From positions 1 through 64,000 of the forward strand of contig JAODMO010000021.1 in NCBI GenBank assembly GCA_025464995.1: a stretch of 64,000 nucleotides of DNA. The letters are read 5' to 3'. Under the pieces are notes generated by a model, which saw only the letters and a program-made list of their open reading frames with translations, searched no databases and was not told the origin of the DNA. Source of the stretch: Microbacteriaceae bacterium. Its GTDB lineage: Bacteria > Actinomycetota > Actinomycetes > Actinomycetales > Microbacteriaceae. Shown here piece after piece: positions 46,277-55,037 of the stretch (position 1 is its first letter; each line of letters begins with the position of its first letter). The position numbers and the translations under genes were made by a program.

Positions 46277-47362
46277 TCACGCGGATCGTTCCTCTGCCGA
46301 GGCCGCGTCGCGCGCCAGCTCCTCGATCATCGCCTCGTAGCGGTCGATCATTCCATCGAAGGCGAAGGGGAGGGACGCCTCTCGAGCGTGTGAACGGCGG
46401 ATGCGGCGTGCCGCCAGCATCGCGTCGGCGAGAGCCGTCGCATCCGTCGACGCCGCGACCGCACCGGCGGTCTCGCCGATGATCTCGCGCATCGCGCCGT
46501 TGGGGAGTGCCGCGACCGGTGTGCCGCACGCGAGCGCCTCCACCACGGTGAGGCCGAACGGCTCGTCCCACAGGGGGGAGGCGACGAACACCTCACCCGA
46601 TGCGAGGAAGCGGGCGAGTTCGGCGTGAGTGAGGTGCCCGCGATAGCGAGCGTCGCGGCCGAGTCGAGGGGCGATCTCGGCGTCGAAGTAGTCGCGCCGC
46701 GAGATCGGGCCGGCGAACTCGATCTCCATGCCCGCGAGGCGTGCGGCGTCGATGGCGAGGTGCAGGCCCTTCTCCTTCGTGATGCGGGCGGCCCAGATGG
46801 CGAGGCGCGGCGTGTGCCGTCGGGCGGTCGGCGCCCACCCGTCGAGCTTGATCCCGTTGTGCACCACGCTCACGTCGGGCAGCAGCGAGCGCCATCCACG
46901 GGCGTTGCTCTCCGACACCGTGGCGTACGAGTGGAGCGGGCTCGGAGCCCATCCCGGCTTCGACACGATGGCCGTGACGTCGTCGAGATTGGCCGGCGTG
47001 TGCAGGATCGTCAGCATCGGGATGTCGCGCATCGAGCTGTAGGGCAGCGAGCTCAGCGAGTTGTTGATCACCACGTCGAAGTCTCGGCGGCGGATCTCTT
47101 CGATGCTGTGGTGCACCGCCTCCGCGAGGAACCCCTGCTGCTGCTTCCGCACGAGGGCGCTCGCGAGATTGACGAACTCGAAGTCGTGCGGCACGAGCGG
47201 GAAGACCGTGGCGGAGCTGACCGATCCCTCCTTTGCGAACAGCGTCACGTCGTGGCCGCGGTCGACGAGGGCGTCGGCGAGCATCGCGGTGTGCGCCTCG
47301 GTTCCGCCCTGGTACGGCTCCGCGATCGGGTGGTGCATGTGGCTCAAAATCGCGATCTTCAC
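46277..47362 (-). CDS. Glycosyltransferase family 4
   Basis: 361 aa from a GTG (VKIAILSHMHHPIAEPYQGGTEAHTAMLADALVDRGHDVTLFA). GT-B fold: the N-terminal GGTE loop is seen in UDP-sugar GT4 enzymes; SVVHNGIKLDGWAP, AIWAARITKEKGLHLAIDAARLAG, YRGHLTHAELARFLASGEVFVASPLWDEPFGLTVVEALACGTPVAALPNGAMREIIGETAGAV carries the EPFGLTVVEA nucleotide-sugar motif. GTGA overlap with the GT2-like gene upstream, so it is the third gene of a coupled operon. Acceptor unknown. Confidence 0.92.
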   Translation of the reverse strand: MKIAILSHMHHPIAEPYQGGTEAHTAMLADALVDRGHDVTLFAKEGSVSSATVFPLVPHDFEFVNLASALVRKQQQGFLAEAVHHSIEEIRRRDFDVVINNSLSSLPYSSMRDIPMLTILHTPANLDDVTAIVSKPGWAPSPLHSYATVSESNARGWRSLLPDVSVVHNGIKLDGWAPTARRHTPRLAIWAARITKEKGLHLAIDAARLAGMEIEFAGPISRRDYFDAEIAPRLGRDARYRGHLTHAELARFLASGEVFVASPLWDEPFGLTVVEALACGTPVAALPNGAMREIIGETAGAVAASTDATALADAMLAARRIRRSHAREASLPFAFDGMIDRYEAMIEELARDAASAEERSA

Positions 47363-48186
47363 GCGGGGGCTCCTGTCGGTTCGGCGGGCGAGTAGTCGCC
47401 GGTGGTCGGATCGCGACGCACGATGCCGAGCGACTCGAAGGCGTCGAGCCAGCCGCGCATGGGCCAGAATCCCCAGCGGGCGGCGAAGATGCGGCCGTTC
47501 GCGAGGATGTCGTCGCGATGGTGCACGGGTGGGTCGTGCGTCTCGTGGTGCTGGTGGAAGGCCTCCGCGCCGCCGACCCACGCGAGCGGAACGTCGCAGT
47601 CACGCGCGACGAGGCCGAAGTCGGTGTCTTCGGCGCCGTAGCCGGCGTATCCCTCGTGGAACCCGCCGAGCCGGGCCCAGGTGTCGGATGTCACGGCGAA
47701 CGACAACGACCAGAACAGCTCGTGGTTGCCGAACGCCACTTCGCCGTCGGGAGGTCGCGGTCGGAAGTCGTGCACGTGGGCCAGCTCGCCGAACCGCTCC
47801 GGGGCGTCGTAGTCGGTCGCTGCGGGGAGGTAGCCCACGGCACCCGTGAGCAGCGCCCGCGGGTGCTGCCGCGCGGCATCCGCGTACCGCTCGAGCAGGC
47901 GCGGCGAGGGGATGCAGTCCACGTCGAGGAACACCACGAGATCGGCGCCGCCGTCGAGGGCTCGGCGCGCTCCGAGGTTGCGCGCGGCCGCGAGCGGCAG
48001 TCGGCCCGGTGCGTCCATCCGCAGGATACTCGCGGTCGGGGAGGTCGGTCGCCAATCGCGCAGCGGATCGTTCATGCCGACGACGATGTAGTCGTCGGCG
48101 GAGAGGGTGGATGCCGCGAGCCCGGCGTGCTGGCGCCGGAGGTGGTCGTGGCGTCCCGACACGATCGTCACCACGGCGACCCTCAC
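47359..48186 (-). CDS. Glycosyltransferase family 2-like
   Basis: 275 aa from a GTG (VRVAVVTIVSGRHDHLRRQHAGLAA). GT-A fold: MDAPGRLPLAAARNLGARRALDGGADLVVFLDVDCIPSPRLLERY includes the DxD-type LDVDC; the C-terminal half has FGNHELFWSLSFAVTSDTWARLGGFHEGYAGYGAEDTDFGLVAR with the ED(T/S)DF catalytic-base motif. It overlaps the genes on both sides by 4 bases (GTGA), implying a fixed stoichiometry of all three transferases. Likely synthesises a glycolipid or cell-surface saccharide. Confidence 0.92.
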   Translation of the reverse strand: MRVAVVTIVSGRHDHLRRQHAGLAASTLSADDYIVVGMNDPLRDWRPTSPTASILRMDAPGRLPLAAARNLGARRALDGGADLVVFLDVDCIPSPRLLERYADAARQHPRALLTGAVGYLPAATDYDAPERFGELAHVHDFRPRPPDGEVAFGNHELFWSLSFAVTSDTWARLGGFHEGYAGYGAEDTDFGLVARDCDVPLAWVGGAEAFHQHHETHDPPVHHRDDILANGRIFAARWGFWPMRGWLDAFESLGIVRRDPTTGDYSPAEPTGAPA

Positions 48187-49181
48187 GCGCCGAGCCGTCC
48201 GGTCGCGGCGACGCGGTCGATGATGGAGGCGGCGCGTGCGGTCGCACCGCCGTCGCACCACCGGGCCCACCGCCCGCCGTCGAGCGCGGCGGTGTCGCGA
48301 AGCAGTGCGGCCCAATCATCCGGCAGCTCGCCGTCGACGACGGTCGCGGGGTGGTCGCCGCGCGCGAACGCGGCCGCCTGCACGCGTTGTTCGTCGTGCG
48401 GCCGGTCTTCGGGCACGAACACCGCCGGAGCGCGAGACGCCGCGATCTCCGCGATCGCGTTCTGGCCGCAGTGCGCGAACACGACGGCCGACGTGCGCAG
48501 CGCGTGCGCGACGGTCGACGCGTCGGCGTTGTCGAGCACGACCCAGTCTTTGTCGGGCAGCGCCGCCCGCGCGTGGGAGATCACTCTCGCCAGGGCGCTC
48601 TCGCCGCGGGTGCCCCGGCCGCCGAGCACCGCGATGCGGTCGGGGTGGCGCAGCGTCGACTCGCCGGGGCGGGCGACGGGGATGCGGCTGATCGCGCCGA
48701 CCGTCTCGACGCGAGGCGCCACATCGGGCGCCACCTCGAGGGCGTCGTTGCCGCTCGGCCACATCGCGATGATCGCGTTCGCCGCCCGGAAGCCGAGGGT
48801 GTGGGCGTAGTCGGTGCGGTCGCCGGGTTGGGCGATCGTGACGACGGGCACGCCGTGCAGCCGCACGAGAAGCGCGACCTCGACGGAGACGTCGACGACG
48901 ACCGCGTCGGGCCGCGTCGCCGCGAGCCACTGCGAGATGAGCGCCATCCGGGCGGCGAGCCCCGGCGACCGCAGGGGCGCCCAGTGCAGCGCGCCGTTCG
49001 CCGTCGGCTCCGAGCCTTCGCGGTCGGCGTGGTCGAGAGGAAGGGCGACCCACGTGCCCGCGTAGCCGACGGGTCGCGGCGCCGAGCTGAGGATGGTGAC
49101 GGGGCCGTCGAGGTGGTCGATGACGGCGAGTGCGCGGTTGAGGTGACCGACGCCGCGATGGTGGACGTAGTAGCCGATCAC
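48183..49181 (-). CDS. MurG/GT28-like glycosyltransferase
   Basis: 332 aa from a GTG (VIGYYVHHRGVGHLNRALAVIDHL). The GxGHLNR loop is the sugar-nucleotide loop of MurG-like GT-B enzymes. The C-terminal part has DRIAVLGGRGTRGES and VVFAHCGQNAIAEIAASRAPAVFVPEDRPHDEQRVQAAAF, the HCGxNxxxE motif used for UDP-sugar binding. First large gene of the three-transferase operon; its GTG overlaps the stop of an eight-codon upstream ORF. Confidence 0.88.
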   Translation of the reverse strand: MIGYYVHHRGVGHLNRALAVIDHLDGPVTILSSAPRPVGYAGTWVALPLDHADREGSEPTANGALHWAPLRSPGLAARMALISQWLAATRPDAVVVDVSVEVALLVRLHGVPVVTIAQPGDRTDYAHTLGFRAANAIIAMWPSGNDALEVAPDVAPRVETVGAISRIPVARPGESTLRHPDRIAVLGGRGTRGESALARVISHARAALPDKDWVVLDNADASTVAHALRTSAVVFAHCGQNAIAEIAASRAPAVFVPEDRPHDEQRVQAAAFARGDHPATVVDGELPDDWAALLRDTAALDGGRWARWCDGGATARAASIIDRVAATGRLGA

Positions 49182-49204
49182 GGGGCAAATTCGGCTGTCG
49201 ACAT
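49178..49204 (-). CDS. Leaderless eight-codon upstream ORF coupled to the glycosyltransferase operon
   Basis: ATG TCG ACA GCC GAA TTT GCC CCG TGA encodes MSTAEFAP. Its TGA overlaps the GTG of the MurG-like gene as GTGA, the same coupling used between the three large genes. A TAGCGT -10 box lies 6 bases before the ATG, so the mini-ORF would be the first thing read on a leaderless transcript, and the large gene, which has no clear Shine-Dalgarno, would be reached by termination-reinitiation. Inference from spacing only. Confidence 0.45.
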   Translation of the reverse strand: MSTAEFAP

Positions 49205-49210
49205 GCCTTC

Positions 49211-49216
49211 ACGCTA
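49211..49216 (-). promoter_or_regulatory. Probable -10 box of the glycosyltransferase operon
   Basis: TAGCGT on the minus strand, 6 bases (GAAGGC) before the mini-ORF ATG. Confidence 0.45.
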
Positions 49217-49283
49217 CGCGCGAGCGCTTCTTGTCGTTTGGCCTTGCGTTGGCCCGAGAAGTGCCTTAGAGCGGGTAGGCAGA

Positions 49284-50330
49284 TCAGCCCTTGAGCCGCA
49301 CGAGCCGGATCTGGTTGGTCTCGTCGAGGTCGGCCACGGCGTCGCGAGACTTGATGAAGTCGGAGAACGAGCGATAGCCGAGTGCTTTCTCGCTGAACGA
49401 CGGATCCATGCGCTTCATCTGCTCCTTCACCGACGAGCTGTGCAGCCAGTCGGCGTCGTCCTTCTCGTGGCCGAGCCGCAGCGCCCGCTCGAGGAGCCCC
49501 GTAGCGACATCCTGCGGGTCTTCGGGCTCTGCCTCCCCGCGGGTCGTGATGGTCGCTGCCGCTTTGGCGCGCCTCGCCGTCTTCCGCGGCACGTCCGGGG
49601 AGGCCACGGGCTCCGACGTCGCGGCGACGGTGCCGTCAGGAGTGCGGTCGGTCGACGCGTCGCCCTCGCTCGACCCGGCGTCGACCGCGGCGGCGGCCGA
49701 CTTGCGCGTCGACGTGCGGGACGTCGCGCGGGCACCCGGCGCGCGGGCGGCGACGGGCGTGATGCCGGGCAGGGCGTCGTAGGTTGCGAACTCGTCGCAC
49801 GCTGCGGCAAGCGACTTGCTCGTCGAGCCGGCCACGCCGATGCCGACGACATACCGGCCGAGGCGCTTGCAGCGCTGTGCGAGGGCGATGTAGTCGGAAT
49901 CGCCCGCGACGATCACGACGTGCGTGAGGTCGGGCAGGCGGAACATGTCCTCCACCGCATCGACGGCGAGGCGGATGTCGGCACCGTTCTTCGTGTAGGC
50001 GGCGGTCGGGAACAGCTGCACGAGATCGACGGCCCGGCTGACGAGTTGGCCGCGGTAGTCGGCGTTGACCGATGCCGACCAGTCGGCGTAGGCCCGCGTC
50101 AGCACGAGGGTGCCGAACGACGACGCGAAGTCGATGATGGCGCCGACATCCACCGTTGCACGGGCGAGCCGCTCCGTGATCTCGGGGTCGGCTGTCTTGT
50201 CGTCGGTGTCGAAGCCGCGTGCCCGGTCTTTCTGGAATTGTCCGCGCCCGTGCAGCTGGTCGTAGCGCGAGATGACGATGTTGTCGAAGTCGATGTAGAC
50301 GGCGACACGGGTGTCAGCGGGGTCGGTCAT
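49284..50330 (-). CDS. NYN-domain (PIN-like) protein with C-terminal OST-HTH/LOTUS-type domain
   Basis: 348 aa from MTDPADTRVAVYIDFDNI, with GGAGAGA before the ATG. The NYN ribonuclease-like domain is at about 8-165: VAVYIDFDNIVISRY, YADWSA, NGADIRLAVDAVEDMF, VVIVAGDSDYIALAQRCKRLGRYVVGIG, carrying the conserved acidic residues. A low-complexity middle (ARAPGARATSRTSTRKSAAAAVDAG) leads to a C-terminal winged module (LLERALRLGHEKDDADWLHSSSVKEQMKRMDPSFSEKALGYRSFSDFIKS) of the LOTUS type that binds RNA. Probably an RNA-processing enzyme; target unknown. Confidence 0.9.
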   Translation of the reverse strand: MTDPADTRVAVYIDFDNIVISRYDQLHGRGQFQKDRARGFDTDDKTADPEITERLARATVDVGAIIDFASSFGTLVLTRAYADWSASVNADYRGQLVSRAVDLVQLFPTAAYTKNGADIRLAVDAVEDMFRLPDLTHVVIVAGDSDYIALAQRCKRLGRYVVGIGVAGSTSKSLAAACDEFATYDALPGITPVAARAPGARATSRTSTRKSAAAAVDAGSSEGDASTDRTPDGTVAATSEPVASPDVPRKTARRAKAAATITTRGEAEPEDPQDVATGLLERALRLGHEKDDADWLHSSSVKEQMKRMDPSFSEKALGYRSFSDFIKSRDAVADLDETNQIRLVRLKG

Positions 50331-50421
50331 GTGGTCTCTCTCCATTTCGACAAGGTCCCAGTATCGCTGGTTCTGGGCCGATAGCCTCTGATGGCAGCCT
50401 CACCTCCGACCGAAGAGTTCC

Positions 50422-51774
50422 ATGCCTCCCGCCAGCACCGCCCCCCGACTCATGTCGCCGCAGTACCTGTGGACGACGATCGGCTCGATCAGCCTCATCT
50501 TCCTCGCGGCATTCGAGTCACTCGCCGTGACGACCATCATGCCGACCATCAGCCGCGACCTCGACGGCGAGGCACTGTACTCGCTCGCCTTCTCGTCGAC
50601 CTTGGCCGCGGGAGTTATCGGCATGGTCGTCGCCGGCGGATGGGCAGACCGGTCGGGGCCGAACCGGCCCCTCATGGCAGCGATGGCCGTGTTCGTCGTG
50701 GGGCTCGCCCTGTCGGGCACGGCCACCGACATGAACGTGTTCGTGCTCGGTCGCTTCCTGCAGGGCCTCGGTTCGGGGGCGATCAACGTCGCGCTCTACG
50801 TGGTCGTCGCCCGCATCTACGCCCCGGCGCTGCATCCACGGATCTTCGGTGCGTTCGCCGCGGCCTGGGTGCTGCCGTCGCTCATCGGGCCGCCGCTCGC
50901 GGGAGTCGTCGCCGACACGGTCGGCTGGCACTGGGTCTTCCTCGGCGTCGGCCTGCTCATGGTCGTCGCTGCGGCGGCCATCGTGCCGTCGCTGCTCCAG
51001 TTGCGTGCCGTCTCCGGTTCGGCCGACCAGCGCACGGGCACCGGCCGGGGTGTGCTGTGGTCGATGGTCGTCGCGGCCGGCGTGCTCGGCATCAGCGTCG
51101 GGGGTGAAGGTGGGGGAGCGTTCGCGTGGCCGACCGCGGCAGTGGCTCTCGTCGTCGTCATCGTCGCGCTGCGTCCGCTGCTGCCGCGACGCACGCTGCT
51201 CGCGGCCGTCGGGCTGCCCGCGACCGTGCTCCTGCGCGGCGCGGTGGCGGCGGCCTTCTTCGCGACCGAGGTGTACCTGCCCTACCTGCTCCACGACGTC
51301 TATGGGCTGTCGACCTCGCTCTCGGGCGTCATCCTCACCGTCGGGGCAGTGTCGTGGGCGGCGGGCTCGGCGGTGCAGGGCCGCCTAGGCGAGCGGATGT
51401 CGCACTCCACGACGGTGCGCATCGGCGCGAGCATCCTGTTCGTCGGCGTCGCGGTGCAGCTGCTCACGGCCGTGGCGGCGCTGTCACCCGTCGTCGCCGC
51501 GGCCGGCTGGCTGCTCGCGGGAGGCGGGATGGGCCTCGTCTTCCCGCGTATCTCCACCGTCGTGCTCTCCCGCTCGACCGAGCGCGACCAGGGCTTCACC
51601 AGCGCGGCGATGACGATCGCGGACTCCGCCGGGGGAGCCGTCGCGATCGCCTTCGCCGGGCTGCTGTTCACCGCCTTCGGCTCGGCGGCCGACGGCGGGT
51701 TCGTGGCGGCCCTCGCGCTCACCACGGTGCTCGCGCTGGCCGCCGTGCCGGTCGCCTTCCGCGTGCGCGACTGA
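50422..51774 (+). CDS. MFS transporter (DHA2/EmrB-like)
   Basis: 450 aa with 12-14 helices. N-terminal pattern YLWTTIGSISLIFLAAFESLAVTTIMPTISRDLDG, motif A as GGWADRSGPNRPLM, motif C-like IGPPLAGVVADTVGWHWVFLGVGLLMV (GxxxGP..GG-type region in helix 5), which marks drug/H+ antiporters. No regulator gene is adjacent. Start ATG has a weak GAAGAG upstream. It is divergent from the NYN gene with 91 bases between; substrate unknown. Confidence 0.88.
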   Translation: MPPASTAPRLMSPQYLWTTIGSISLIFLAAFESLAVTTIMPTISRDLDGEALYSLAFSSTLAAGVIGMVVAGGWADRSGPNRPLMAAMAVFVVGLALSGTATDMNVFVLGRFLQGLGSGAINVALYVVVARIYAPALHPRIFGAFAAAWVLPSLIGPPLAGVVADTVGWHWVFLGVGLLMVVAAAAIVPSLLQLRAVSGSADQRTGTGRGVLWSMVVAAGVLGISVGGEGGGAFAWPTAAVALVVVIVALRPLLPRRTLLAAVGLPATVLLRGAVAAAFFATEVYLPYLLHDVYGLSTSLSGVILTVGAVSWAAGSAVQGRLGERMSHSTTVRIGASILFVGVAVQLLTAVAALSPVVAAAGWLLAGGGMGLVFPRISTVVLSRSTERDQGFTSAAMTIADSAGGAVAIAFAGLLFTAFGSAADGGFVAALALTTVLALAAVPVAFRVRD

Positions 51775-51925
51775 CCGGGCGGAAACTGGCGGCCGGGATG
51801 TCGGTGCCGATCGTCTCGCCCGTGGCGGTCTCGAGCGATGCGGTGCGGGCGTCGCGCATCGAGGCCGCCGTTCCGCCTTTGCTCGCGTAGTCATCGAGGA
51901 CGCTGACGGTAAAGCTGTGGGGATG

Positions 51926-52417
51926 TCAGGTCTGGTCTGCGACCACGAGTGACTCGAGGGCCGCTAGGGCGGGCACCTGCCCGCGAACGAGGCGTGTGCG
52001 TGCCGCCTCGATGCCACACCATTCGACCGTGTCGAGCTCGGGGAACGTCATCATCCTGCTTGATCCTCGCGGCCATTCGACCGTCACGGTGGCCCCCTGG
52101 AGGTCGAGCAGCTCAATGTCTGACTCCCCGGCGAACACGGTGACGACCTTGCCCGAGGTGTAGCGGAATTCGCCGAGCGACACGTACTCCACGTCGGGTG
52201 CCGCCCGCCCGATCTCCTCTTCGAACTCGCGAAGCGCTGCGGCGTACGGATCCTCCCCGGGCTCGATGAGCCCCTTCGGTATCGACCAGGCGGCCGACAT
52301 CTTGTGCGCCCAGAACGGGCCGCCCATGTGCCCGAGCAGCACGGACAGTCCGCCGTCGTCCTGCCGCCGGTACAGCAGGATGCCCGCGCTGTGTTCTCCG
52401 GAGACCGGCACGCTCAC
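51926..52417 (-). CDS. Nudix hydrolase
   Basis: 163 aa from a GTG (VSVPVSGEHSAGILLYRRQDDGGLSVLLGHMGGPFWAHKMSAAWSIPKG). The Nudix box is present: GLIEPGEDPYAAALREFEEEIGRAA (GX5EX7REUXEEXGU). The HMGGPFW..K...AWSIPKG segment is typical of actinobacterial NTP/NUDIX proteins of unknown substrate. The GTG overlaps the stop of the ThDP enzyme gene, so translation is coupled. Confidence 0.92.
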   Translation of the reverse strand: MSVPVSGEHSAGILLYRRQDDGGLSVLLGHMGGPFWAHKMSAAWSIPKGLIEPGEDPYAAALREFEEEIGRAAPDVEYVSLGEFRYTSGKVVTVFAGESDIELLDLQGATVTVEWPRGSSRMMTFPELDTVEWCGIEAARTRLVRGQVPALAALESLVVADQT

Positions 52418-54222
52418 GCTCGATCCGTCGGGTCCTGCTCGTGGGACGCGTACTCGTCGAGCAACCGGCCGGCTCGCTCTGCGTCGCCGCCCTCCGCGTC
52501 GATCGCCGATCGCATCTGCTCGAGCTTGTTCGCCCCCGCGGGGAACGGGGGCAGCAGGGGCACCGCCGCGTCTGTGACGATCTCCAAGAGGAACGGACGG
52601 TCGGCGGCGAGGGCCCGCCGCCAGGCGTCGGCGAGATCCTCCGGGGCGTCGACGCGTTCGCCTGCCAGCCCCAGCAGCGTGGCGTAGTCGGCGTACGGGA
52701 ACTGCGGCAGGTCTTGGCTGGCGCCGAAGCGCGGGCCACCCTCCATCTCCCGCTGCTCCCAGCTCACCTCGGCCAGGTCGCCGTTGTTGAGCACGCAGAT
52801 CACGAACCGCGGGTCGCTCCACTCCCTCCACATGCGGCTCACAGTCACGAGTTCGGCAATGCCCGTCATCTGGAACCCGCCGTCTCCCGACAGCACGACC
52901 ATCGGGCGGTCTGGCGCGTCGAGCTTTCCCGCGATCGCGTAGGGAACGGAGCATCCCATCGACGCCAGCGTGCCGGAGACGTGCGCCACCACGCCGCGCG
53001 GCAGCACAAGTTGGCGCGCGTACCAGTAGACGACGCTGCCGACATCGAGCGCGATGCGAGCATCCGCGGGCAGTTGCGAGCTCAGCTCGGCGAGCGCGCG
53101 CTCCGGGTTGATCGGCTGCGCCGGTACCGCCGCGCGTCGAGCCGCGATGTCCTTCCACTCGGTCACAGAGCGCTCCACGTCCGCTCGCCAGCCGGAGTGA
53201 TCGGGGTCCGGCCGCGAGTCTGCGATGAGCGGCAGGAGCGCCCCGAGCGTCATCGCCGCATCCCCGACGAGGCCGAGCTCGATCGGGTAGCGGTTTCCGA
53301 TGACCTGACCGTCGATATCGATCTGCACGGCTCGCGCCTGCCCGGGCGCCGGGTAGAACTCCGTCCACGGGTCGTTCGAGCCGACGATGAGCAGGGTGTC
53401 GCAGTTGTCGAGCAGGAAGGCGCTCGCGGTCGTGCCGAGGTGGCCCATCGTGCCGGTTGCGTTCGGCAACGACTCGTCGACGACGGGCTTGCCCAGCAGG
53501 CTCGTGGTGATGCCCGCGCCGAGCGCATCCGCGATCGCCACGACCTCCTCTTCGGCCGCCCTGGCACCCTGCCCGACGAGAACGGCCACGCGCTCCCCGG
53601 CCGAGAGGATCGCGGCCGCTTTCTGGAGATCTTCGATCAGGGGGAGCACCCTCGGTGCCCGGTATTCCGCCGCGGTCTGCACGATGCCGTGTTCCTGCTG
53701 CAGTTGCGGCGCCGCCTCGTCCTGGATGTCGTGGGGGAGGATCACAACGGTCGGCGACCGGGTCGCGAGCGCCGTGCGAAACGCCCGGTCGAGCACGAGG
53801 GGGAGCTGCTCGGCCGTGGAGACAAGTTGGCAGAACTGGCTCGCGACGTCGGCGAAGAGCGTGGAGAGGTTGATCTCCTGCATGTATCCCGAACCGAGAA
53901 CGCTCGTCGCCTGCTGGCCGACGACGGCCACTACCGGCACCCCGTCGAGCTTGGCGTCGTAGAGCCCGTTGAGCAGGTGGATGGCGCCCGGACCCTGGGT
54001 CGACGTGACGACGCCGACGTGCCCGGAGAACTTGGCATGCCCCACCGCCATGAACGCGGCGTTCTCCTCGTGACGCGCCTGGATGAAGCGTGGGCCGTCC
54101 TCCGCCCGGTTGAGAGCCTCCATCAGCCCGTTGATGCCGTCGCCGCTGTACCCGAACAGGCGGTCGACCCCCCATTCCCCCAGTCTCTGCACGATGAGAT
54201 CGGCCACGTTGCCTTCGGCCAT
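52414..54222 (-). CDS. Thiamine-diphosphate-dependent enzyme, pyruvate oxidase/acetolactate synthase-like
   Basis: 602 aa from MAEGNVADLIVQRLGEWGVDRLFGYSGDGINGLMEALNRAEDGPRFIQARHEENAAFMAVGHAKFSG; the ThDP-activating Glu is in ARHEENAAFMA. Central Rossmann-like domain: RVAVLVGQGARAAEEEVVAIADALGAGITTSLLGK. C-terminal ThDP/Mg motif GDGGFQMTGIAELVTVSRMWREWSDPRFVICVLNNGD. GAGGAGGAGAA precedes the ATG. Similar to PoxB-like 'thiamine pyrophosphate-requiring' proteins often found in stress clusters with SRPBCC and aldo/keto reductase genes, both of which are nearby. Substrate unproven. Confidence 0.88.
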   Translation of the reverse strand: MAEGNVADLIVQRLGEWGVDRLFGYSGDGINGLMEALNRAEDGPRFIQARHEENAAFMAVGHAKFSGHVGVVTSTQGPGAIHLLNGLYDAKLDGVPVVAVVGQQATSVLGSGYMQEINLSTLFADVASQFCQLVSTAEQLPLVLDRAFRTALATRSPTVVILPHDIQDEAAPQLQQEHGIVQTAAEYRAPRVLPLIEDLQKAAAILSAGERVAVLVGQGARAAEEEVVAIADALGAGITTSLLGKPVVDESLPNATGTMGHLGTTASAFLLDNCDTLLIVGSNDPWTEFYPAPGQARAVQIDIDGQVIGNRYPIELGLVGDAAMTLGALLPLIADSRPDPDHSGWRADVERSVTEWKDIAARRAAVPAQPINPERALAELSSQLPADARIALDVGSVVYWYARQLVLPRGVVAHVSGTLASMGCSVPYAIAGKLDAPDRPMVVLSGDGGFQMTGIAELVTVSRMWREWSDPRFVICVLNNGDLAEVSWEQREMEGGPRFGASQDLPQFPYADYATLLGLAGERVDAPEDLADAWRRALAADRPFLLEIVTDAAVPLLPPFPAGANKLEQMRSAIDAEGGDAERAGRLLDEYASHEQDPTDRA

Positions 54223-54341
54223 CACGTTCTCCTCCTCGATAGTCGTCCACATCAGGATCGATCACTCGCCGTCTCGGCACCACCGATTGTGTCGCGGCCG
54301 GGAGACTGCGATCATTCGTCGAACGCCGTCCGCCCCAACGC

Positions 54342-54375
54342 GAGGGGCCCCGGCAGCGTGCTGTCGGGGCCCCTC
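54342..54375. terminator. Strong hairpin after the SRPBCC gene
   Basis: GAGGGGCCCCG, 12-base loop region that can itself pair in part (GCAGCGTGCTGT), then CGGGGCCCCTC: an 11-bp perfect stem. It lies 15 bases past the stop of the SRPBCC gene and upstream of the ThDP enzyme gene, isolating the two minus-strand units. Confidence 0.8.
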
Positions 54376-54390
54376 ATCTGGTCTCGCCTG

Positions 54391-54846
54391 TCAGGACTGG
54401 ACGTCTCCGCGCCACGCGCCCGTCTCCGACCCCTGCGACTCGATGAACTTCTTGAAGTTCTTGAGGTCGCCCTTAATCACGTGGTCGTCGACGCCGAGCA
54501 CCGCGCCGGCCTTCTCGGCGAGGCCGCTGGCCTCCCAGTCGAGCTGCACGGTCACGCGCGACTTGTCGTCCGCGAGCTTGTGGAAGGTCACGACTCCGGC
54601 GTGGTTCTCCTCGCCGCCCACGCTGTTCCACGCGACGCGCTCGTCCGGGTGCTGCTCGGTTATGTCGGCGTCGAACTCACGCTCGATGCCGGCGATCTTC
54701 ACCTTCCAATGAGTGAGGGTGTCGGTCACCTGAGTGATCGACTCGACGTAGCTGAGGAACTTGGGAAACGACTCGAACTGGGTCCACTGGTTGTACGCCG
54801 TGGAGACGGGAACATCAACGTCGATTGTTTCGATTACCTGGGGCAT
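54391..54846 (-). CDS. SRPBCC-family (polyketide cyclase/dehydrase-like) protein
   Basis: 151 aa. START-like fold: MPQVIETIDVDVPVSTAYNQWTQFESFPKFLSYVESITQVTDTLTHWKVKIAGIEREFDADITEQHPDERVAWNSVGGEENHAGVVTFHKLADDKSRVTVQLDWEASGLAEKAGAVLGVDDHVIKGDLKNFKKFIESQG. Family members bind hydrophobic ligands; this subfamily (often paired with general-stress genes) has no assigned reaction. A GAGGAGACC ribosome site precedes the ATG. Followed by a strong hairpin terminator. Confidence 0.9.
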   Translation of the reverse strand: MPQVIETIDVDVPVSTAYNQWTQFESFPKFLSYVESITQVTDTLTHWKVKIAGIEREFDADITEQHPDERVAWNSVGGEENHAGVVTFHKLADDKSRVTVQLDWEASGLAEKAGAVLGVDDHVIKGDLKNFKKFIESQGSETGAWRGDVQS

Positions 54847-55037
54847 GTGGTCTCCTCGTTCTGCTGGTCGAATTGCGTAGATACCCTTCGACGCTACGCA
54901 GCAACGGAGAAAGACGCCCGGCCCTCGCCACGCGTGCCAGCTGCTGGTACTGTCCCCATCCCGCGTCCCCGCGTACAGCTTCGGCCGCGTGGAAGGCGTT
55001 GACTGTAGTCCCCGCCCCCGTGCATAGAAGGAGAACG

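Noticed and set aside
51775-51925. Short plus-strand frame MSVPIVSPVAVSSDAVRASRIEAAVPPLLA after the MFS gene
   Set aside because: No ribosome site and no family; too short to support as a gene or remnant.
52441-55002. 853-aa plus-strand ORF opposite the ThDP and SRPBCC genes
   Set aside because: Shadow frame running across two real genes and a terminator.
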